Shown one piece after another: positions 37,869 to 47,438 of a stretch of 47,797 nucleotides of DNA. This DNA comes from Oceanobacter sp. (GTDB lineage Bacteria > Pseudomonadota > Gammaproteobacteria > Pseudomonadales > Oceanobacteraceae). Under the pieces are notes generated by a model. The model was not told the DNA's origin and did not search any database. It saw only the letters and a program-made list of their open reading frames with translations. Position 1 is the first letter of the stretch; each line of letters starts with the position of its first letter. Where the stretch lies: NCBI GenBank assembly GCA_002733645.1, contig NVWL01000055.1, forward strand, positions 1 through 47,797. The letters are read 5' to 3'. The translations under genes and the position numbers were made by a program.

Positions 37869-38702
37869 ATGTCTGACGCAGAAAAGGCGTCCATTCGATA
37901 TGCTGCCGTTGTGGAATACAACGGCGCATATTTTCACGGATGGCAGCGCCAAAAACATCACAGTGAACCTACCGTACAAGCCGCTCTCGAAGCGGCTCTT
38001 TCTCAAGTAGCAAATCATCCCGTTGACGTAGGATGCGCTGGTCGCACAGACACAGGCGTTCATGCAACACGACAAGTCATCCATTTTGACTCACCCTCAG
38101 TACGCAGTGACTATGGCTGGATGATGGGGGTAAACACGCATCTACCAGCAGGTGTTGCTGTGCAGTGGGTAGGGAAGGTCGGTGACGACTTTCATGCTCG
38201 CTACAAGGCCCAAGCAAGACGCTACCGCTATCTGATATACAACCAAACAGCTCGACCGGCGTTAATGCATGATCAAATGACGTGGTGGAAATACGACCTT
38301 AATGCTGAACTTATGCATGAGGCCGCCCAACATTTGATTGGTGAGCATGACTTCACCTCATTTCGGGCAAAAGATTGCCAAGCGAAATCGCCGATCAAAG
38401 AGATGCACCGCATATCTGTAACGCGCTGGGGCAAAATAATCATGGTGGATTTAGAGTGCAGTGCATTTTTATACCACATGGTTCGTAACATAGTGGGCGT
38501 ACTCTTACCTATTGGTGAAGGCCGCGAACCGATTTCGTGGATGAAAGATGTACTTGATGTGAAAAATAGATGCAAAGCTGGAGTGACGGCACCGGGCGAT
38601 GGGCTCTATTTTGTCGGAGTTCAATACCCTGAACAGTTTGACGTCCCCTGCAAAGCTTGGGGGCCTGCATTTATACAGCCGCTATTGGATACATCTAAAT
38701 AA
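37869..38702 (+). CDS. truA: tRNA pseudouridine(38-40) synthase
   Basis: TruA makes pseudouridine at positions 38-40 of the tRNA anticodon arm. 277 aa. The N-terminal YAAVVEYNGAYFHGWQRQ is the family start, and the catalytic aspartate is D61 in CAGRTDTGVHATRQV. RRYRYLI, the SFRAKDC region and AFLYHMVRNIVGVLLPIG are further TruA blocks. ATG 37869 lies 3 bp after the fimV stop, so it is probably translated from the same message. Confidence 0.97.
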   Translation: MSDAEKASIRYAAVVEYNGAYFHGWQRQKHHSEPTVQAALEAALSQVANHPVDVGCAGRTDTGVHATRQVIHFDSPSVRSDYGWMMGVNTHLPAGVAVQWVGKVGDDFHARYKAQARRYRYLIYNQTARPALMHDQMTWWKYDLNAELMHEAAQHLIGEHDFTSFRAKDCQAKSPIKEMHRISVTRWGKIIMVDLECSAFLYHMVRNIVGVLLPIGEGREPISWMKDVLDVKNRCKAGVTAPGDGLYFVGVQYPEQFDVPCKAWGPAFIQPLLDTSK

Positions 38703-38743
38703 AATCGTGAAGGTCCTGTGTTTGTCGCAGGAAGGACAAAATA

Positions 38744-39247
38744 ATGCGCTTCTTTAAAGTAATTCCATTTTCTATAGCCTTTCTTTTTTTATCTGCCTGC
38801 GGTGCTGATTGGGGGCCAGAAGATGATGGCGATGGCTTTGGTGATAATCAATCGGTCGTCGATGACGTCGCCACTCAGGTACTGCATCAAGATACAATTC
38901 TTGAAAGTGGTTTGGAGCACAGCAAACAAATACGCTTCTTTGATGCGCAGATCGACTATGAAGATGAGCTAATTAATTACAGCTCGGATGTCCCGCAAGA
39001 GGTCGACTTTTCTCAATATCGCATAGTACTCGTTGATGTCGGAAGTCACTCGGTACCGGGTTACACCGTGACGGTAGGCGATGCCTATGAAGAAGATGAG
39101 ATAGTAACGCTAGAGGTTAACTACACCACACCGGGCGTTAACTGTCGTGACAACGGTGTTAGCTATAACCCCTATGTATTTGTGCGTATTGAGACCACAT
39201 TGGACGTGGTAGTAACAGAGATGGCGACTAAAACGGATTGTAATTGA
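38744..39247 (+). CDS. Small lipoprotein with a PrcB-like C-terminal domain
   Basis: 167 aa. The N-terminus (MRFFKVIPFS, hydrophobic core, lipobox LSAC at 16-19) predicts a lipoprotein anchored at C19; residue +2 is Gly, so outer-membrane sorting is expected. An acidic linker follows. Residues about 88-157 resemble the PrcB_C beta-sandwich (VDFSQYRIVLVDVG, then PGYTVTVG, then NYTTPGVNC and NPYVFVRI), a domain linked in spirochaetes to a protease complex. That assignment is by eye. A conserved-looking Cys pair (C139, C166) could form a disulfide. It sits between truA and trpF, where most relatives have no gene. AGGAAGGACAAAATA precedes ATG. Confidence 0.75.
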   Translation: MRFFKVIPFSIAFLFLSACGADWGPEDDGDGFGDNQSVVDDVATQVLHQDTILESGLEHSKQIRFFDAQIDYEDELINYSSDVPQEVDFSQYRIVLVDVGSHSVPGYTVTVGDAYEEDEIVTLEVNYTTPGVNCRDNGVSYNPYVFVRIETTLDVVVTEMATKTDCN

Positions 39248-39329
39248 TCCCGAGTTCTTCTCGTTGATTTGCACCAAAAGCACCAGAGCATTTGTTATGA
39301 TGCGTGCCTGAATCAATCAGGAGCTGGTC

Positions 39330-39968
39330 ATGCAGCGCACTCGAATTAAAATCTGTGGTATCACCCGCCCAGAAGATGCAAATGCCGTTGTTGATGCCGG
39401 TGCTGATGCCATCGGTCTCGTTTTTTACCCTCCTAGTCCGCGTGCGGTCAGCATAGAGCAGGCGCAAAACGTCGTCGCCGATGTCCCTGCGTTTGTGACA
39501 GTGACGGCACTCTTTGTTAATCCGACTGTCGAACAGGTGCAAAGCGTTCTGGATAGCGTTAGAATTGATTTAATTCAATTTCATGGTGACGAAGATGACG
39601 ACTTTTGTCGGCAGTTTGGCCATCCCTACATCAAAGCCCTCCGTGTTCGGCAAGCGTCGGATGTGGTGGCGTTATGCCTGCGCTTCCCTTGCGCACTGGC
39701 AGTTCTCCTAGACAGCTACAAACCCGGTGTTCCCGGCGGTACAGGTGAAACCTTCGATTGGTCACTGGTTCCGGCAACACCTCCAAAACCTATTATTCTT
39801 GCCGGTGGTCTTGACCCCGATAACGTCAATCATGCGATTGACGTGGTTCGTCCTTATGCAGTTGATGTCAGCGGTGGCGTTGAAGCGGCGAAAGGGATTA
39901 AAGATCACGGCAAAATCACAAAATTTGTGAACGAGGTATATCGTGTCGATCAAAACAACAGAAACTGA
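39330..39968 (+). CDS. trpF: Phosphoribosylanthranilate isomerase
   Basis: TrpF converts N-(5-phosphoribosyl)anthranilate to CdRP, the third step of tryptophan synthesis. 212 aa TIM barrel. [11 protein letters not shown] carries the catalytic general base C9, [11 protein letters not shown] is the next signature, the catalytic Asp is in [19 protein letters not shown], and phosphate binding is in [11 protein letters not shown] and [19 protein letters not shown] lies at 39319-39323. Its 3' end overlaps trpB by 26 bp. In Pseudomonas, accD follows trpF; here trpB does. Confidence 0.97.
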   Translation: MQRTRIKICGITRPEDANAVVDAGADAIGLVFYPPSPRAVSIEQAQNVVADVPAFVTVTALFVNPTVEQVQSVLDSVRIDLIQFHGDEDDDFCRQFGHPYIKALRVRQASDVVALCLRFPCALAVLLDSYKPGVPGGTGETFDWSLVPATPPKPIILAGGLDPDNVNHAIDVVRPYAVDVSGGVEAAKGIKDHGKITKFVNEVYRVDQNNRN

Positions 39969-41172
39969 AACAGATTTTAATGTCGAGCTTCCAGACGAGC
40001 GTGGTCACTTTGGTATTTTTGGTGGCCGTTTTGTCTCTGAAACTCTGACAGCAGCCCTGGATGAGCTGCAAGAAACCTACGAAAAACTGCGTGAAGATCC
40101 TGAGTTTCAAGCGCAATTTGATAGTGATTTAGCACACTATGTTGGCCGTCCGTCGCCGCTTTATTTAGCTGAGCGCCTAACGGAAGACTGTGGTGGTGCA
40201 CAAATTTACCTAAAGCGTGAAGACTTAAACCATACCGGTGCGCACAAGATCAATAACACCATTGGCCAAGCATTGCTTGCCAAGTTTATGGGCAAAAAGA
40301 AGATCATTGCCGAAACCGGTGCAGGCCAGCACGGTGTGGCTTCTGCGACAGTGGCAGCGCGTTTTGGTCTTGAGTGTAAGGTCTTCATGGGCTCTACCGA
40401 TATCGAACGCCAAAAACTGAATGTCTACCGTATGAAGTTGCTCGGTGCAGAGGTTGTCTCGGTTGAGTCCGGCACAAAAACTCTGAAAGACGCCATGAAC
40501 GAGGCAATGCGTCACTGGGTAACTCACGTTGATGATACTTTCTACATCATCGGTACCGCCGCAGGCCCGCATCCATACCCAATGCTGGTGCGTGACTTTC
40601 AAAGCGTGATTGGCCGCGAAACGATTCGTCAGTGTGATGCCCAAATTGGTCGTCAGCCAGATGCTGTTGTTGCTTGTGTGGGCGGTGGTTCAAATGCCAT
40701 CGGCATGTTCCATCCGTACATTAAGCACACCGACGTCGCTATGTACGGTGTTGAAGCCGGTGGTCTGGGTTTGCACGGAGATGATCACGCGGCACCACTA
40801 AGTAAAGGCAAACCGGGCGTATTGCACGGCAACCGTACTTACTTAATGGAAGACGAGAACGGCCAGATTATGGGTACACACTCAATCTCGGCGGGCTTAG
40901 ATTACCCAGGGGTTGGGCCAGAGCACAGCTGGTTGAAAGACGTTAAACGTGCGCAATATGTAGCAGCGACCGACGACGAAGCGATGGACGCATTCCATAA
41001 GCTCACGCGTCTAGAAGGCATTATGCCAGCGCTAGAGTCGTCTCACGCGGTGGCGTATGCCATGAAGTTGGCCGCCACCATGGATAAAGATCAAGTGATC
41101 GTGGTGAATCTTTCTGGCCGAGGTGATAAGGATATCCATACCGTAGCTCAGTTGGATGGCGTTACAGCCTAG
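39943..41172 (+). CDS. trpB: Tryptophan synthase beta subunit
   Basis: TrpB is the PLP subunit that joins indole and serine to make tryptophan. 409 aa starting at GTG 39943 with GAGGTA just upstream, inside the end of trpF. The PLP lysine is K102 in [11 protein letters not shown]; the phosphate cup is [18 protein letters not shown] carries the substrate-carboxylate loop. The start overlap suggests coupling with trpF. trpA follows after 249 bp, an unusually large gap for two subunits of one enzyme; the gap is filled by a palindromic repeat. Confidence 0.98.
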   Translation: MSIKTTETETDFNVELPDERGHFGIFGGRFVSETLTAALDELQETYEKLREDPEFQAQFDSDLAHYVGRPSPLYLAERLTEDCGGAQIYLKREDLNHTGAHKINNTIGQALLAKFMGKKKIIAETGAGQHGVASATVAARFGLECKVFMGSTDIERQKLNVYRMKLLGAEVVSVESGTKTLKDAMNEAMRHWVTHVDDTFYIIGTAAGPHPYPMLVRDFQSVIGRETIRQCDAQIGRQPDAVVACVGGGSNAIGMFHPYIKHTDVAMYGVEAGGLGLHGDDHAAPLSKGKPGVLHGNRTYLMEDENGQIMGTHSISAGLDYPGVGPEHSWLKDVKRAQYVAATDDEAMDAFHKLTRLEGIMPALESSHAVAYAMKLAATMDKDQVIVVNLSGRGDKDIHTVAQLDGVTA

Positions 41173-41201
41173 AAGCTATTTTGCGTGTTCGGGAACCTGC
41201 T

Positions 41202-41298
41202 GCGCTCGAAAATACGGCGTTAAAAATCAGCTCGGTATGCTCATGTACGACTTGTACACTGCGCTACCTCGCTGATTTTTGCCTTGTCTTTCCAGCGC
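41202..41298. repeat. Imperfect palindromic intergenic repeat between trpB and trpA
   Basis: The left arm (41202-41235) and right arm (41266-41298) are imperfect reverse complements. Both begin with GCGCT from the outside, share the block AAAAATCAGC next to the loop, and differ by short gaps. A smaller inverted repeat, TGTAC/GTACA, is in the loop. The structure (about 97 bp) is that of a REP/MITE-like intergenic repeat. It follows the trpB stop by about 30 bp. I see no other copy in this window, so repetition must be tested genome-wide. Confidence 0.65.
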
Positions 41299-41421
41299 TC
41301 GCGACGGTTCTTCTGACACCGAAATTAGGCCTTTATCGCAGTTAAAACATCTAAAATAGATGTTTGAAATTATTATTATTTCTTGTGATCAATCATCATG
41401 AGAAACAGGAAGGATGAAAAC

Positions 41422-42225
41422 ATGTCTCGTATTAAGACAACATTTGAAGCCCTGAAAGCTCAGGGGAAAAAAGCGCTGATCCCGTACATTACGGGTGGTG
41501 ATCCGCTGAAAGAGGCTACAGTGCCTATGATGCATGCTTTGGTTGATGCAGGCTCTGACATCATCGAATTGGGTGTGCCGTTTTCTGACCCCATGGCCGA
41601 TGGCCCGACCATTCAGTTGGCTTGTGAACGTGCTCTAGAGCACGGTACGTCATTGCGTGATGTTCTGGCGATGGTGAAGGAATTTCGTACCACAAATACT
41701 GAAACCCCGGTTGTGCTGATGGGGTATTTAAACCCGGTTGAAGCGATGGGGTATCAAACCTTTGTTGATCGTGCGGTGGAAGCGGGTGTCGATGGTGTAT
41801 TGATGGTGGATCTTCCACCAGAAGAAGCCTGTGACGTGGATTCTATTTTTAAAGACGCCGGTCTTGATGTGGTGTATCTAATCGCTCCAACCACCACCGA
41901 TAAGCGCATCGAAAGTATCGGCAAATCTGGCAGCGGATATGTTTACTACGTATCTCTGAAAGGGGTTACCGGATCCAAAGCGTTAGACGTGGATGATGTT
42001 GCTCGTAACCTTGAACGTATTCGTGCCCATGTCACCATTCCAGTGGGGGTCGGCTTTGGTATTCAAGATGGCGCAACCGCAGCAAAAGTGGCAGCCATTT
42101 CTGACGGCGTGATTGTCGGCAGTGCATTGGTTAATCGTATTGCCGCGAACGCGACGAATCCTAAGCAAGCACAAGCAGAAGTGAGCGATATTATTCGTTC
42201 AATGCGTACAGCGATGGATGCGTAA
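41422..42225 (+). CDS. trpA: Tryptophan synthase alpha subunit
   Basis: TrpA cleaves indole-3-glycerol phosphate to indole and glyceraldehyde 3-phosphate; the indole passes to TrpB by a tunnel. 267 aa from ATG 41422, with AGGAAGGA at 41408-41415; an in-frame ATG at 41398 lies before that ribosome site. The catalytic E49 and D60 are in [14 protein letters not shown] at the same numbers as the Salmonella enzyme. Phosphate binding is in GFGIQDG and [10 protein letters not shown]. folC follows after 6 bp with no accD between. Confidence 0.97.
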   Translation: MSRIKTTFEALKAQGKKALIPYITGGDPLKEATVPMMHALVDAGSDIIELGVPFSDPMADGPTIQLACERALEHGTSLRDVLAMVKEFRTTNTETPVVLMGYLNPVEAMGYQTFVDRAVEAGVDGVLMVDLPPEEACDVDSIFKDAGLDVVYLIAPTTTDKRIESIGKSGSGYVYYVSLKGVTGSKALDVDDVARNLERIRAHVTIPVGVGFGIQDGATAAKVAAISDGVIVGSALVNRIAANATNPKQAQAEVSDIIRSMRTAMDA

Positions 42226-42231
42226 TTTCAA

Positions 42232-43509
42232 TTGAATACACCCAATAAGCATTGGTCGGTTGATGAGTGGCTTTCTCACCTTGAGGCCATTCATCCTGCT
42301 GAAATAGAACTCGGGCTTGCTCGTGTTTCTAAAGTAGCTAGCTCTCTTGATTGCCTTAAACCTGCACCGTTGGTTATTTTGGTGGGTGGCACCAATGGCA
42401 AGGGCACAACAAGCGCTTTAATTGCGGCTTTGCTAAGAGCGCAAGGCATGCGAGTTGGTTGTTACAATTCGCCGCACATACATGTGTACAACGAACGCGT
42501 CAGTATCGATGAAGAGTGGATCAGCGACGCAGATTTATGCCGCTCGTTTCATGCGATTGAAGCGGCTCGGGGAGATACCACACTCACGTATTTTGAATTT
42601 GGCACGCTCTCGGCGCTTTGGCATTTTGCTCAAAATTCGTTGGATGCAGTTGTGCTTGAAATCGGTTTAGGCGGGCGCTTAGATGCCGTTAATATTGTTG
42701 ACGCGGATATTTCCGTCGTCACCAGTGTTGGCTTGGATCATCAGGCCTGGCTCGGCGATACCGTCGAGGAAATTGCTTACGAAAAATGCAGCATTGCTCG
42801 AAAAGGCCGCTACCTCGTGTGTGGACAGCTTAATCCGCCACCGACCGCGCATCAAACGGTCAGTGAGTTAGGTGGGCGTTTAGTGACTCGTGGTCGAGAG
42901 TACTTCGCAAGCCTTGATGATAATAATGACTTGCACGTTGACTGTTCAGTGAATGGCGAGGTGCATAATTTCGTGTTCAGCAATTATCACATCCCGCATC
43001 CTAATGTTGCCACGGCAATTCAGACCTTAGCCTTAATTGATAAGCTTCCGTCGCCTGATGTCATTGTCGGCGTTGTTTCTAAGGTCTCAGTACCCGGACG
43101 AATGCAAAAATACACATCTGGCAATCGCACCATGATTCTCGATGTGGCGCATAATCCACAAGCGGCAGAGTACATAAGTCAGAGCGTTGCTGCACAACTA
43201 GGCGAACTGGATTGTCTTATTCTCGGTATGTTGTCGGATAAAGACGTCACCGGCGTACTGAAAGCCTTGCCTAAAGCAAAAAAATTGATCGTAGTTGGCT
43301 TATCGTGCTGGCGTGGTTTGAGTGGATTAGCCTTGGCTGGTCGATGCCAAGCGGCTGGGTTTGAGGTTGCAGAAATCTGCAATGACATGCAATCAGCGTT
43401 TGAAATAACCGCGAATGATCAGCATATATTAGTTGCAGGCTCCTTCTATACGGTAGAAGCTGCTGCCGAAGCTATTAAAACGGGAGAGGGTGCATGGAGC
43501 TCCATTTAA
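42232..43509 (+). CDS. folC: Folylpolyglutamate synthase / dihydrofolate synthase
   Basis: FolC adds glutamate to dihydropteroate and extends folate polyglutamate tails. 425 aa in the Mur ligase fold: P-loop LVGGTNGKGTTSALI (about 51-65), the family segment GSHIH-like YNSPHIHVYNERV, LEIGLGGRLDAVN and SVGLDHQAWLG, and the C-terminal domain starting near DVAHNPQAAEY. The start is TTG at 42232, 6 bp after the trpA stop, with only a weak purine stretch; no ATG or GTG lies in a better place, and the N-terminus aligns with family length. Translation may depend on coupling to trpA. The end overlaps the next gene by 16 bp. Confidence 0.94.
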   Translation: MNTPNKHWSVDEWLSHLEAIHPAEIELGLARVSKVASSLDCLKPAPLVILVGGTNGKGTTSALIAALLRAQGMRVGCYNSPHIHVYNERVSIDEEWISDADLCRSFHAIEAARGDTTLTYFEFGTLSALWHFAQNSLDAVVLEIGLGGRLDAVNIVDADISVVTSVGLDHQAWLGDTVEEIAYEKCSIARKGRYLVCGQLNPPPTAHQTVSELGGRLVTRGREYFASLDDNNDLHVDCSVNGEVHNFVFSNYHIPHPNVATAIQTLALIDKLPSPDVIVGVVSKVSVPGRMQKYTSGNRTMILDVAHNPQAAEYISQSVAAQLGELDCLILGMLSDKDVTGVLKALPKAKKLIVVGLSCWRGLSGLALAGRCQAAGFEVAEICNDMQSAFEITANDQHILVAGSFYTVEAAAEAIKTGEGAWSSI

Positions 43510-44048
43510 AAAAACGAATCCTAGGTGCCGTCGTTACCGTGACAGCACTCGTGATAGTAATGCCCATCATTCTGGATGGCTCCCGTACTTATCAGTTGCT
43601 AGAAACCGCAGCCCCTGAACGTCCAGAAACTCCGCAATGGTCTACTCAAGATTATGAGCGCCAAGTGCGTCGTGATGTTGAAGAGGCCGCCAGTGGCGAA
43701 GCCGCCGACGCGGTGAAAATGCCAGAAGTTAAGGTGGTTGATCGTGATGACCCGGCCCCGCAAGGTGTGGCAGGAGACAGAACAGCCCTAGATCCTAATA
43801 AAGCGCCATACGCGTGGACACTTCAATTGGGTGCATTTGGTAATCGAGATAACGCCATGCGCTTTCGCGATGACTTACGCAAAAAAGGCTACAAAGCCTA
43901 CGTACAAGAATTCTCAGCCCAAGGCATGACCCGAGTATACGTTGGCCCTGAGCTGCGCCGTGCCGATGCCGAAGTCCTGCAAACCAAGCTTAAAAAAGAG
44001 CTAAAACAGCAAGATATTTACCTGCGTCGTTACGAAGCTGAGTCATAA
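43494..44048 (+). CDS. dedD: SPOR domain protein (DedD-like)
   Basis: 184 aa bitopic inner-membrane protein: a short cytoplasmic N-terminus (MELHLKKR), one membrane helix (about 9-27), a charged linker, and a C-terminal SPOR domain (about 104-180, YAWTLQLGAFGNRDNAMRF). SPOR domains bind denuded peptidoglycan at the division site. The folC-dedD-cvpA-purF order is the same as in E. coli and Pseudomonas, which supports the name. GGAGAGGG lies upstream and the start is inside folC. Confidence 0.9.
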   Translation: MELHLKKRILGAVVTVTALVIVMPIILDGSRTYQLLETAAPERPETPQWSTQDYERQVRRDVEEAASGEAADAVKMPEVKVVDRDDPAPQGVAGDRTALDPNKAPYAWTLQLGAFGNRDNAMRFRDDLRKKGYKAYVQEFSAQGMTRVYVGPELRRADAEVLQTKLKKELKQQDIYLRRYEAES

Positions 44049-44082
44049 CTGCACTGTCAATTCTTTTATCGTTTGCGCGCTC

Positions 44083-44091
44083 TGGTATACT
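44083..44091 (+). promoter_or_regulatory. Extended -10 promoter element upstream of cvpA-purF
   Basis: TGGTATACT is an extended -10 (TG-N-TATACT, five of six to consensus) flanked on both sides by GCGCGC. There is no clear -35, as expected for the extended class. The start of transcription would be near 44098, about 36 nt before cvpA. CGTTTGCG at about 44070-44077 resembles half of the E. coli PurR box. Confidence 0.5.
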
Positions 44092-44133
44092 GCGCGCTTC
44101 TTATCGTTTACCGCCGTTTACAAGGTGCAATAA

Positions 44134-44628
44134 ATGACCGTTATCGACTTAGTGATCTTAGGCATTATTGCTGTGTCAGGGCTGATTAGCCTTATGCGCG
44201 GCTTTGTCAAAGAAGCACTGTCGCTTGCATCTTGGGTGATTGCCTTTGTGGTGGCCCGCTACTTTAGCGGAAACCTTGCTACGCTACTGGAAGGCCAAAT
44301 TGAAACCAACAGCCTCCGCTGGCTGATCGCCTTCGCCATTTTATTTGTAGCAACACTCGTTATTTGTGCCATGGTAAATTACCTCATTGCTCATATCGTC
44401 AAAGCGACGGGCCTTACCGGCACCGACCGCGTACTGGGCATGGTGTTTGGTATGGTGCGTGGCCTCGTTATTGTTGTGGCACTGGTTTACGGTGCTCAGC
44501 TAACCATGATCCCTGGAGATCTATGGTGGCAAGAATCAAAAGTCATTCCTCATCTAGAAACAGTGGCAGAGTGGGCCCGTAAAACCCTCCCCAGCGCTGT
44601 TGACAAGGTGATGTCAGCTTCTCGTTAA
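44134..44628 (+). CDS. cvpA: Colicin V production family membrane protein
   Basis: 164 aa with four predicted membrane helices (about 5-22, 30-48, 65-88, 105-122). The start TVIDLVILGIIAVSGLISLMRGFVKEALSL is typical of CvpA, with the conserved RGF/KE turn after the first helix. In E. coli CvpA is needed for colicin V export and for envelope integrity; its molecular action is not known. It is 86 bp after dedD, with a likely promoter in the gap, and 27 bp before purF, the usual operon pair. Confidence 0.93.
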   Translation: MTVIDLVILGIIAVSGLISLMRGFVKEALSLASWVIAFVVARYFSGNLATLLEGQIETNSLRWLIAFAILFVATLVICAMVNYLIAHIVKATGLTGTDRVLGMVFGMVRGLVIVVALVYGAQLTMIPGDLWWQESKVIPHLETVAEWARKTLPSAVDKVMSASR

Positions 44629-44655
44629 TATATCTTTGTTTGAGGTAATACGTAC

Positions 44656-46173
44656 ATGTGCGGAATAGTGGGTGTTGTTGGTAAATCCCATGTGAATCAG
44701 TCCATCTATGATGCGCTGACAGTGCTGCAACATCGTGGCCAAGATGCCGCTGGTATCGTAACCAGCTACGGCAATAAATTGTGCCTGCGCAAAGATAATG
44801 GGCTAGTTCGCGACGTGTTTCGTACGCGACACATGAAGCGCTTAATTGGCAATATAGGTATCGGGCACGTTCGATACCCAACCGCCGGTAGCTCTAGTTC
44901 AGCTGAGGCACAGCCGTTTTACGTGAACTCGCCTTACGGTATTACGCTCGCGCACAACGGCAACCTAACGAATACAGAAAAATTAGCCGAAGATATTTAC
45001 CGTGAAGACCTGCGTCACGTAAATACCACCTCTGATTCAGAAGTGCTGTTGAATATCTTTGCCCACGAACTGCAAGAACAGCGTCAGCTTAAGCCATCGC
45101 CAGAGGTTGTATTCACCGCTGTGCGCAGAGTACATGAGCGTATTCGCGGTGGTTACGCCGTGGTTGCCATGATCACCGGCTATGGCATCGTTGCCTTCCG
45201 TGACCCACACGGCGTTCGTCCAGTGGTATATGGCTACAAAGATACGCCCAAAGGCCGTGAGTACATGGTCGCGTCTGAATCCGTAGCACTAGACGCACTT
45301 GGCTTCACTCTTGAGCGCGATATAGCGCCGGGTGAATGTATTGTACTGACCGAAGATGGCCAAATTTTCACACAGCAATGTGCTGAAAATACTGAGCTTA
45401 CCCCATGCATATTTGAGCACGTTTACTTTGCGCGTCCGGATTCCATCATTGATGGTATCGCCGTGTACAAAGCACGCTTACGCATGGGTGAAAAACTGGC
45501 CGACAAAATATTAAAAGAACACCCAGATCACGACATCGACGTAGTGATTCCGATTCCAGACACAAGTCGCTCATCGGCCCTAGAGTTGGCGAATCACTTG
45601 GGAGTGAAATACCGCGAAGGCTTTATGAAGAATCGCTACATAGGCCGTACCTTCATCATGCCGGGGCAGCAACTGCGTAAAAAATCAGTGCGCCAGAAAT
45701 TGAATGCCCTTGATCTTGAATTTCGTGGTAAAAATGTACTGCTTGTTGATGACTCTATTGTGCGTGGTACCACGTGTGAACAGATCATTGAAATGGCCCG
45801 TGATGCTGGCGCGAAAAATGTGTATTTTGCCTCAGCGGCACCGGCCGTTCGCTTCCCGAACGTCTACGGTATCGACATGCCCGCGAAAGAAGAGTTTATC
45901 GCCCATGATCGCTCTACCGACGAAATCGCTAAAGAAATCGGAGCCGACTGGCTGGTCTACCAAGATATAGAAGATCTCGTAGATGCTTGCCTAGAAGGCG
46001 CAACCACCGATGCCAAGCGTTTTGATTGTTCAGTGTTCAATGGCGAATACATAACCAAAGACATTAATGATGAATATTTTGAACGTCTCTACAAACTGCG
46101 TGCTGAAGCATCAAAAACGCAGCAAATAATGGACAACGAAGTCATCGACTTACACAACCAACGTGAGGCTTAA
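44656..46173 (+). CDS. purF: Amidophosphoribosyltransferase
   Basis: PurF makes phosphoribosylamine from PRPP and glutamine, the first committed step of purine synthesis. 505 aa, the same size as E. coli PurF. It begins MCGIVGVVG, so the nucleophile C2 becomes N-terminal after Met removal and there is no propeptide, unlike the Bacillus type. The glutaminase domain covers about 1-240; the phosphoribosyltransferase domain carries [21 protein letters not shown] precedes the start. metZ follows after 5 bp. Confidence 0.98.
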   Translation: MCGIVGVVGKSHVNQSIYDALTVLQHRGQDAAGIVTSYGNKLCLRKDNGLVRDVFRTRHMKRLIGNIGIGHVRYPTAGSSSSAEAQPFYVNSPYGITLAHNGNLTNTEKLAEDIYREDLRHVNTTSDSEVLLNIFAHELQEQRQLKPSPEVVFTAVRRVHERIRGGYAVVAMITGYGIVAFRDPHGVRPVVYGYKDTPKGREYMVASESVALDALGFTLERDIAPGECIVLTEDGQIFTQQCAENTELTPCIFEHVYFARPDSIIDGIAVYKARLRMGEKLADKILKEHPDHDIDVVIPIPDTSRSSALELANHLGVKYREGFMKNRYIGRTFIMPGQQLRKKSVRQKLNALDLEFRGKNVLLVDDSIVRGTTCEQIIEMARDAGAKNVYFASAAPAVRFPNVYGIDMPAKEEFIAHDRSTDEIAKEIGADWLVYQDIEDLVDACLEGATTDAKRFDCSVFNGEYITKDINDEYFERLYKLRAEASKTQQIMDNEVIDLHNQREA

Positions 46174-46178
46174 GTAAC

Positions 46179-47393
46179 ATGACAGACCTTCCCGAGTGGC
46201 CTGAACGCTACCAATCTGACCTAACCGACGCAGAGTTCGACACCCTCGCTGTGCGTGCAGGGCAGATGCGGTCGCCAGAAGGTGAGCACGGAGAAGCCAT
46301 GTTCTTAACCAGTAGTTATGTGTTTGCGTCGGCAGCGGAAGCGGCAGCGACGTTTGGTGGTGATCGCGATGGCAACGTCTACTCGCGTTACACCAACCCA
46401 ACAGTACGCAACTTTGAAGAGCGCTTAGCCGCTCTTGAAGGTGGTGAGAGCTGTGCCGCAACGGCATCAGGTATGGCCGCTATATACGCGGTATGCATTG
46501 CGTACTTAGAAGCGGGCGATCACATGATCTGCTCACGCGCTGTGTTTGGATCAACCAACGTATTGCTTGAAAAGTTTTTGCGTAAATTCAACGTAGAGAT
46601 TACCTACGTTGATTTGCTCAATATTGACGAGTGGCGTGGTTCGGTAAAAGACAATACCAAGCTATTGTTCTTAGAATCGCCATCCAACCCGTTGAACGAA
46701 GTAGCAGACATTCGTGCATTGGCAGAGCTATCGAAAGAAGCCAACGCATTACTCGTTGTCGATAACTGCTTCTGTACACCGGCAGCGCAACAGCCATTAA
46801 AACTAGGCGCAGATTTGGTCATACACTCCGCCACCAAATACATCGACGGCCAAGGCCGTTGCTTAGGTGGCGCAGTGGTAGGCAGCGCAGAACTTATTGA
46901 CCCTGTGATTGGCGTTCTGCGTTCCGCAGGCCCGACCATGAGCCCATTCAATGCGTGGGTGTTCTTAAAAGGGCTAGAAACCCTCTCGTTAAGAATGCGC
47001 GAACACAGCAAAAATGCACTTAAACTGGCAAAATGGCTGCAAGCACAACCAACCGTCACCTCAGTGAACTACTGCGGCTTACCAGAGCACCCTCAACATG
47101 AGCTAGCAAAGAGCCAGCAAAAAATGTTTGGTGGCGTACTCTCGTTCGAAGTGGCCGGTGGCCGAGAAGAAGCCTGGAAAGTGGTTGATGCCACACGCAT
47201 GATCTCCATCACCGCCAACCTCGGTGACACCAAAACCACCATCACGCACCCGGGCACGACCACACACGGGCGCTTAACGGATGAGCAGCGTAACGTTGCA
47301 GGTATCTCGCAAGCCTTAGTGCGTATATCGGTGGGCCTAGAAGACATCGAAGACATCAAAAAAGACTTAGCCCGAGGGCTAGATCTACTTTGA
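46179..47393 (+). CDS. metZ: O-succinylhomoserine sulfhydrylase
   Basis: MetZ makes homocysteine directly from O-succinylhomoserine and sulfide, a PLP enzyme of the cystathionine gamma-synthase fold. 404 aa. The PLP lysine is K220 in HSATKYIDGQGRCLGG; YSRYTNPTVRNFEERLAALE and ASGMAAIYA are family signatures, and the C-terminal VRISVGLEDIEDIKKDLARGL is standard. The purF-metZ order is that of Pseudomonas, which uses this direct route; the subfamily (MetZ, not MetB) is inferred from that order. The start lies 5 bp after purF. Confidence 0.94.
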   Translation: MTDLPEWPERYQSDLTDAEFDTLAVRAGQMRSPEGEHGEAMFLTSSYVFASAAEAAATFGGDRDGNVYSRYTNPTVRNFEERLAALEGGESCAATASGMAAIYAVCIAYLEAGDHMICSRAVFGSTNVLLEKFLRKFNVEITYVDLLNIDEWRGSVKDNTKLLFLESPSNPLNEVADIRALAELSKEANALLVVDNCFCTPAAQQPLKLGADLVIHSATKYIDGQGRCLGGAVVGSAELIDPVIGVLRSAGPTMSPFNAWVFLKGLETLSLRMREHSKNALKLAKWLQAQPTVTSVNYCGLPEHPQHELAKSQQKMFGGVLSFEVAGGREEAWKVVDATRMISITANLGDTKTTITHPGTTTHGRLTDEQRNVAGISQALVRISVGLEDIEDIKKDLARGLDLL

Positions 47394-47420
47394 AAAAATG
47401 ATCTATTTTGCCGTTAAAAT

Positions 47421-47438
47421 AGCGCACCTCGGTGCGCT
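47421..47438 (+). terminator. Hairpin after metZ, possible terminator without U tract
   Basis: AGCGCACC (47421-47428) and GGTGCGCT (47431-47438) pair perfectly across a 2-nt spacer. A U run does not follow directly, so intrinsic termination would be weak; it could be a 3'-end stabiliser. It lies 27 bp after the metZ stop. Confidence 0.5.
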
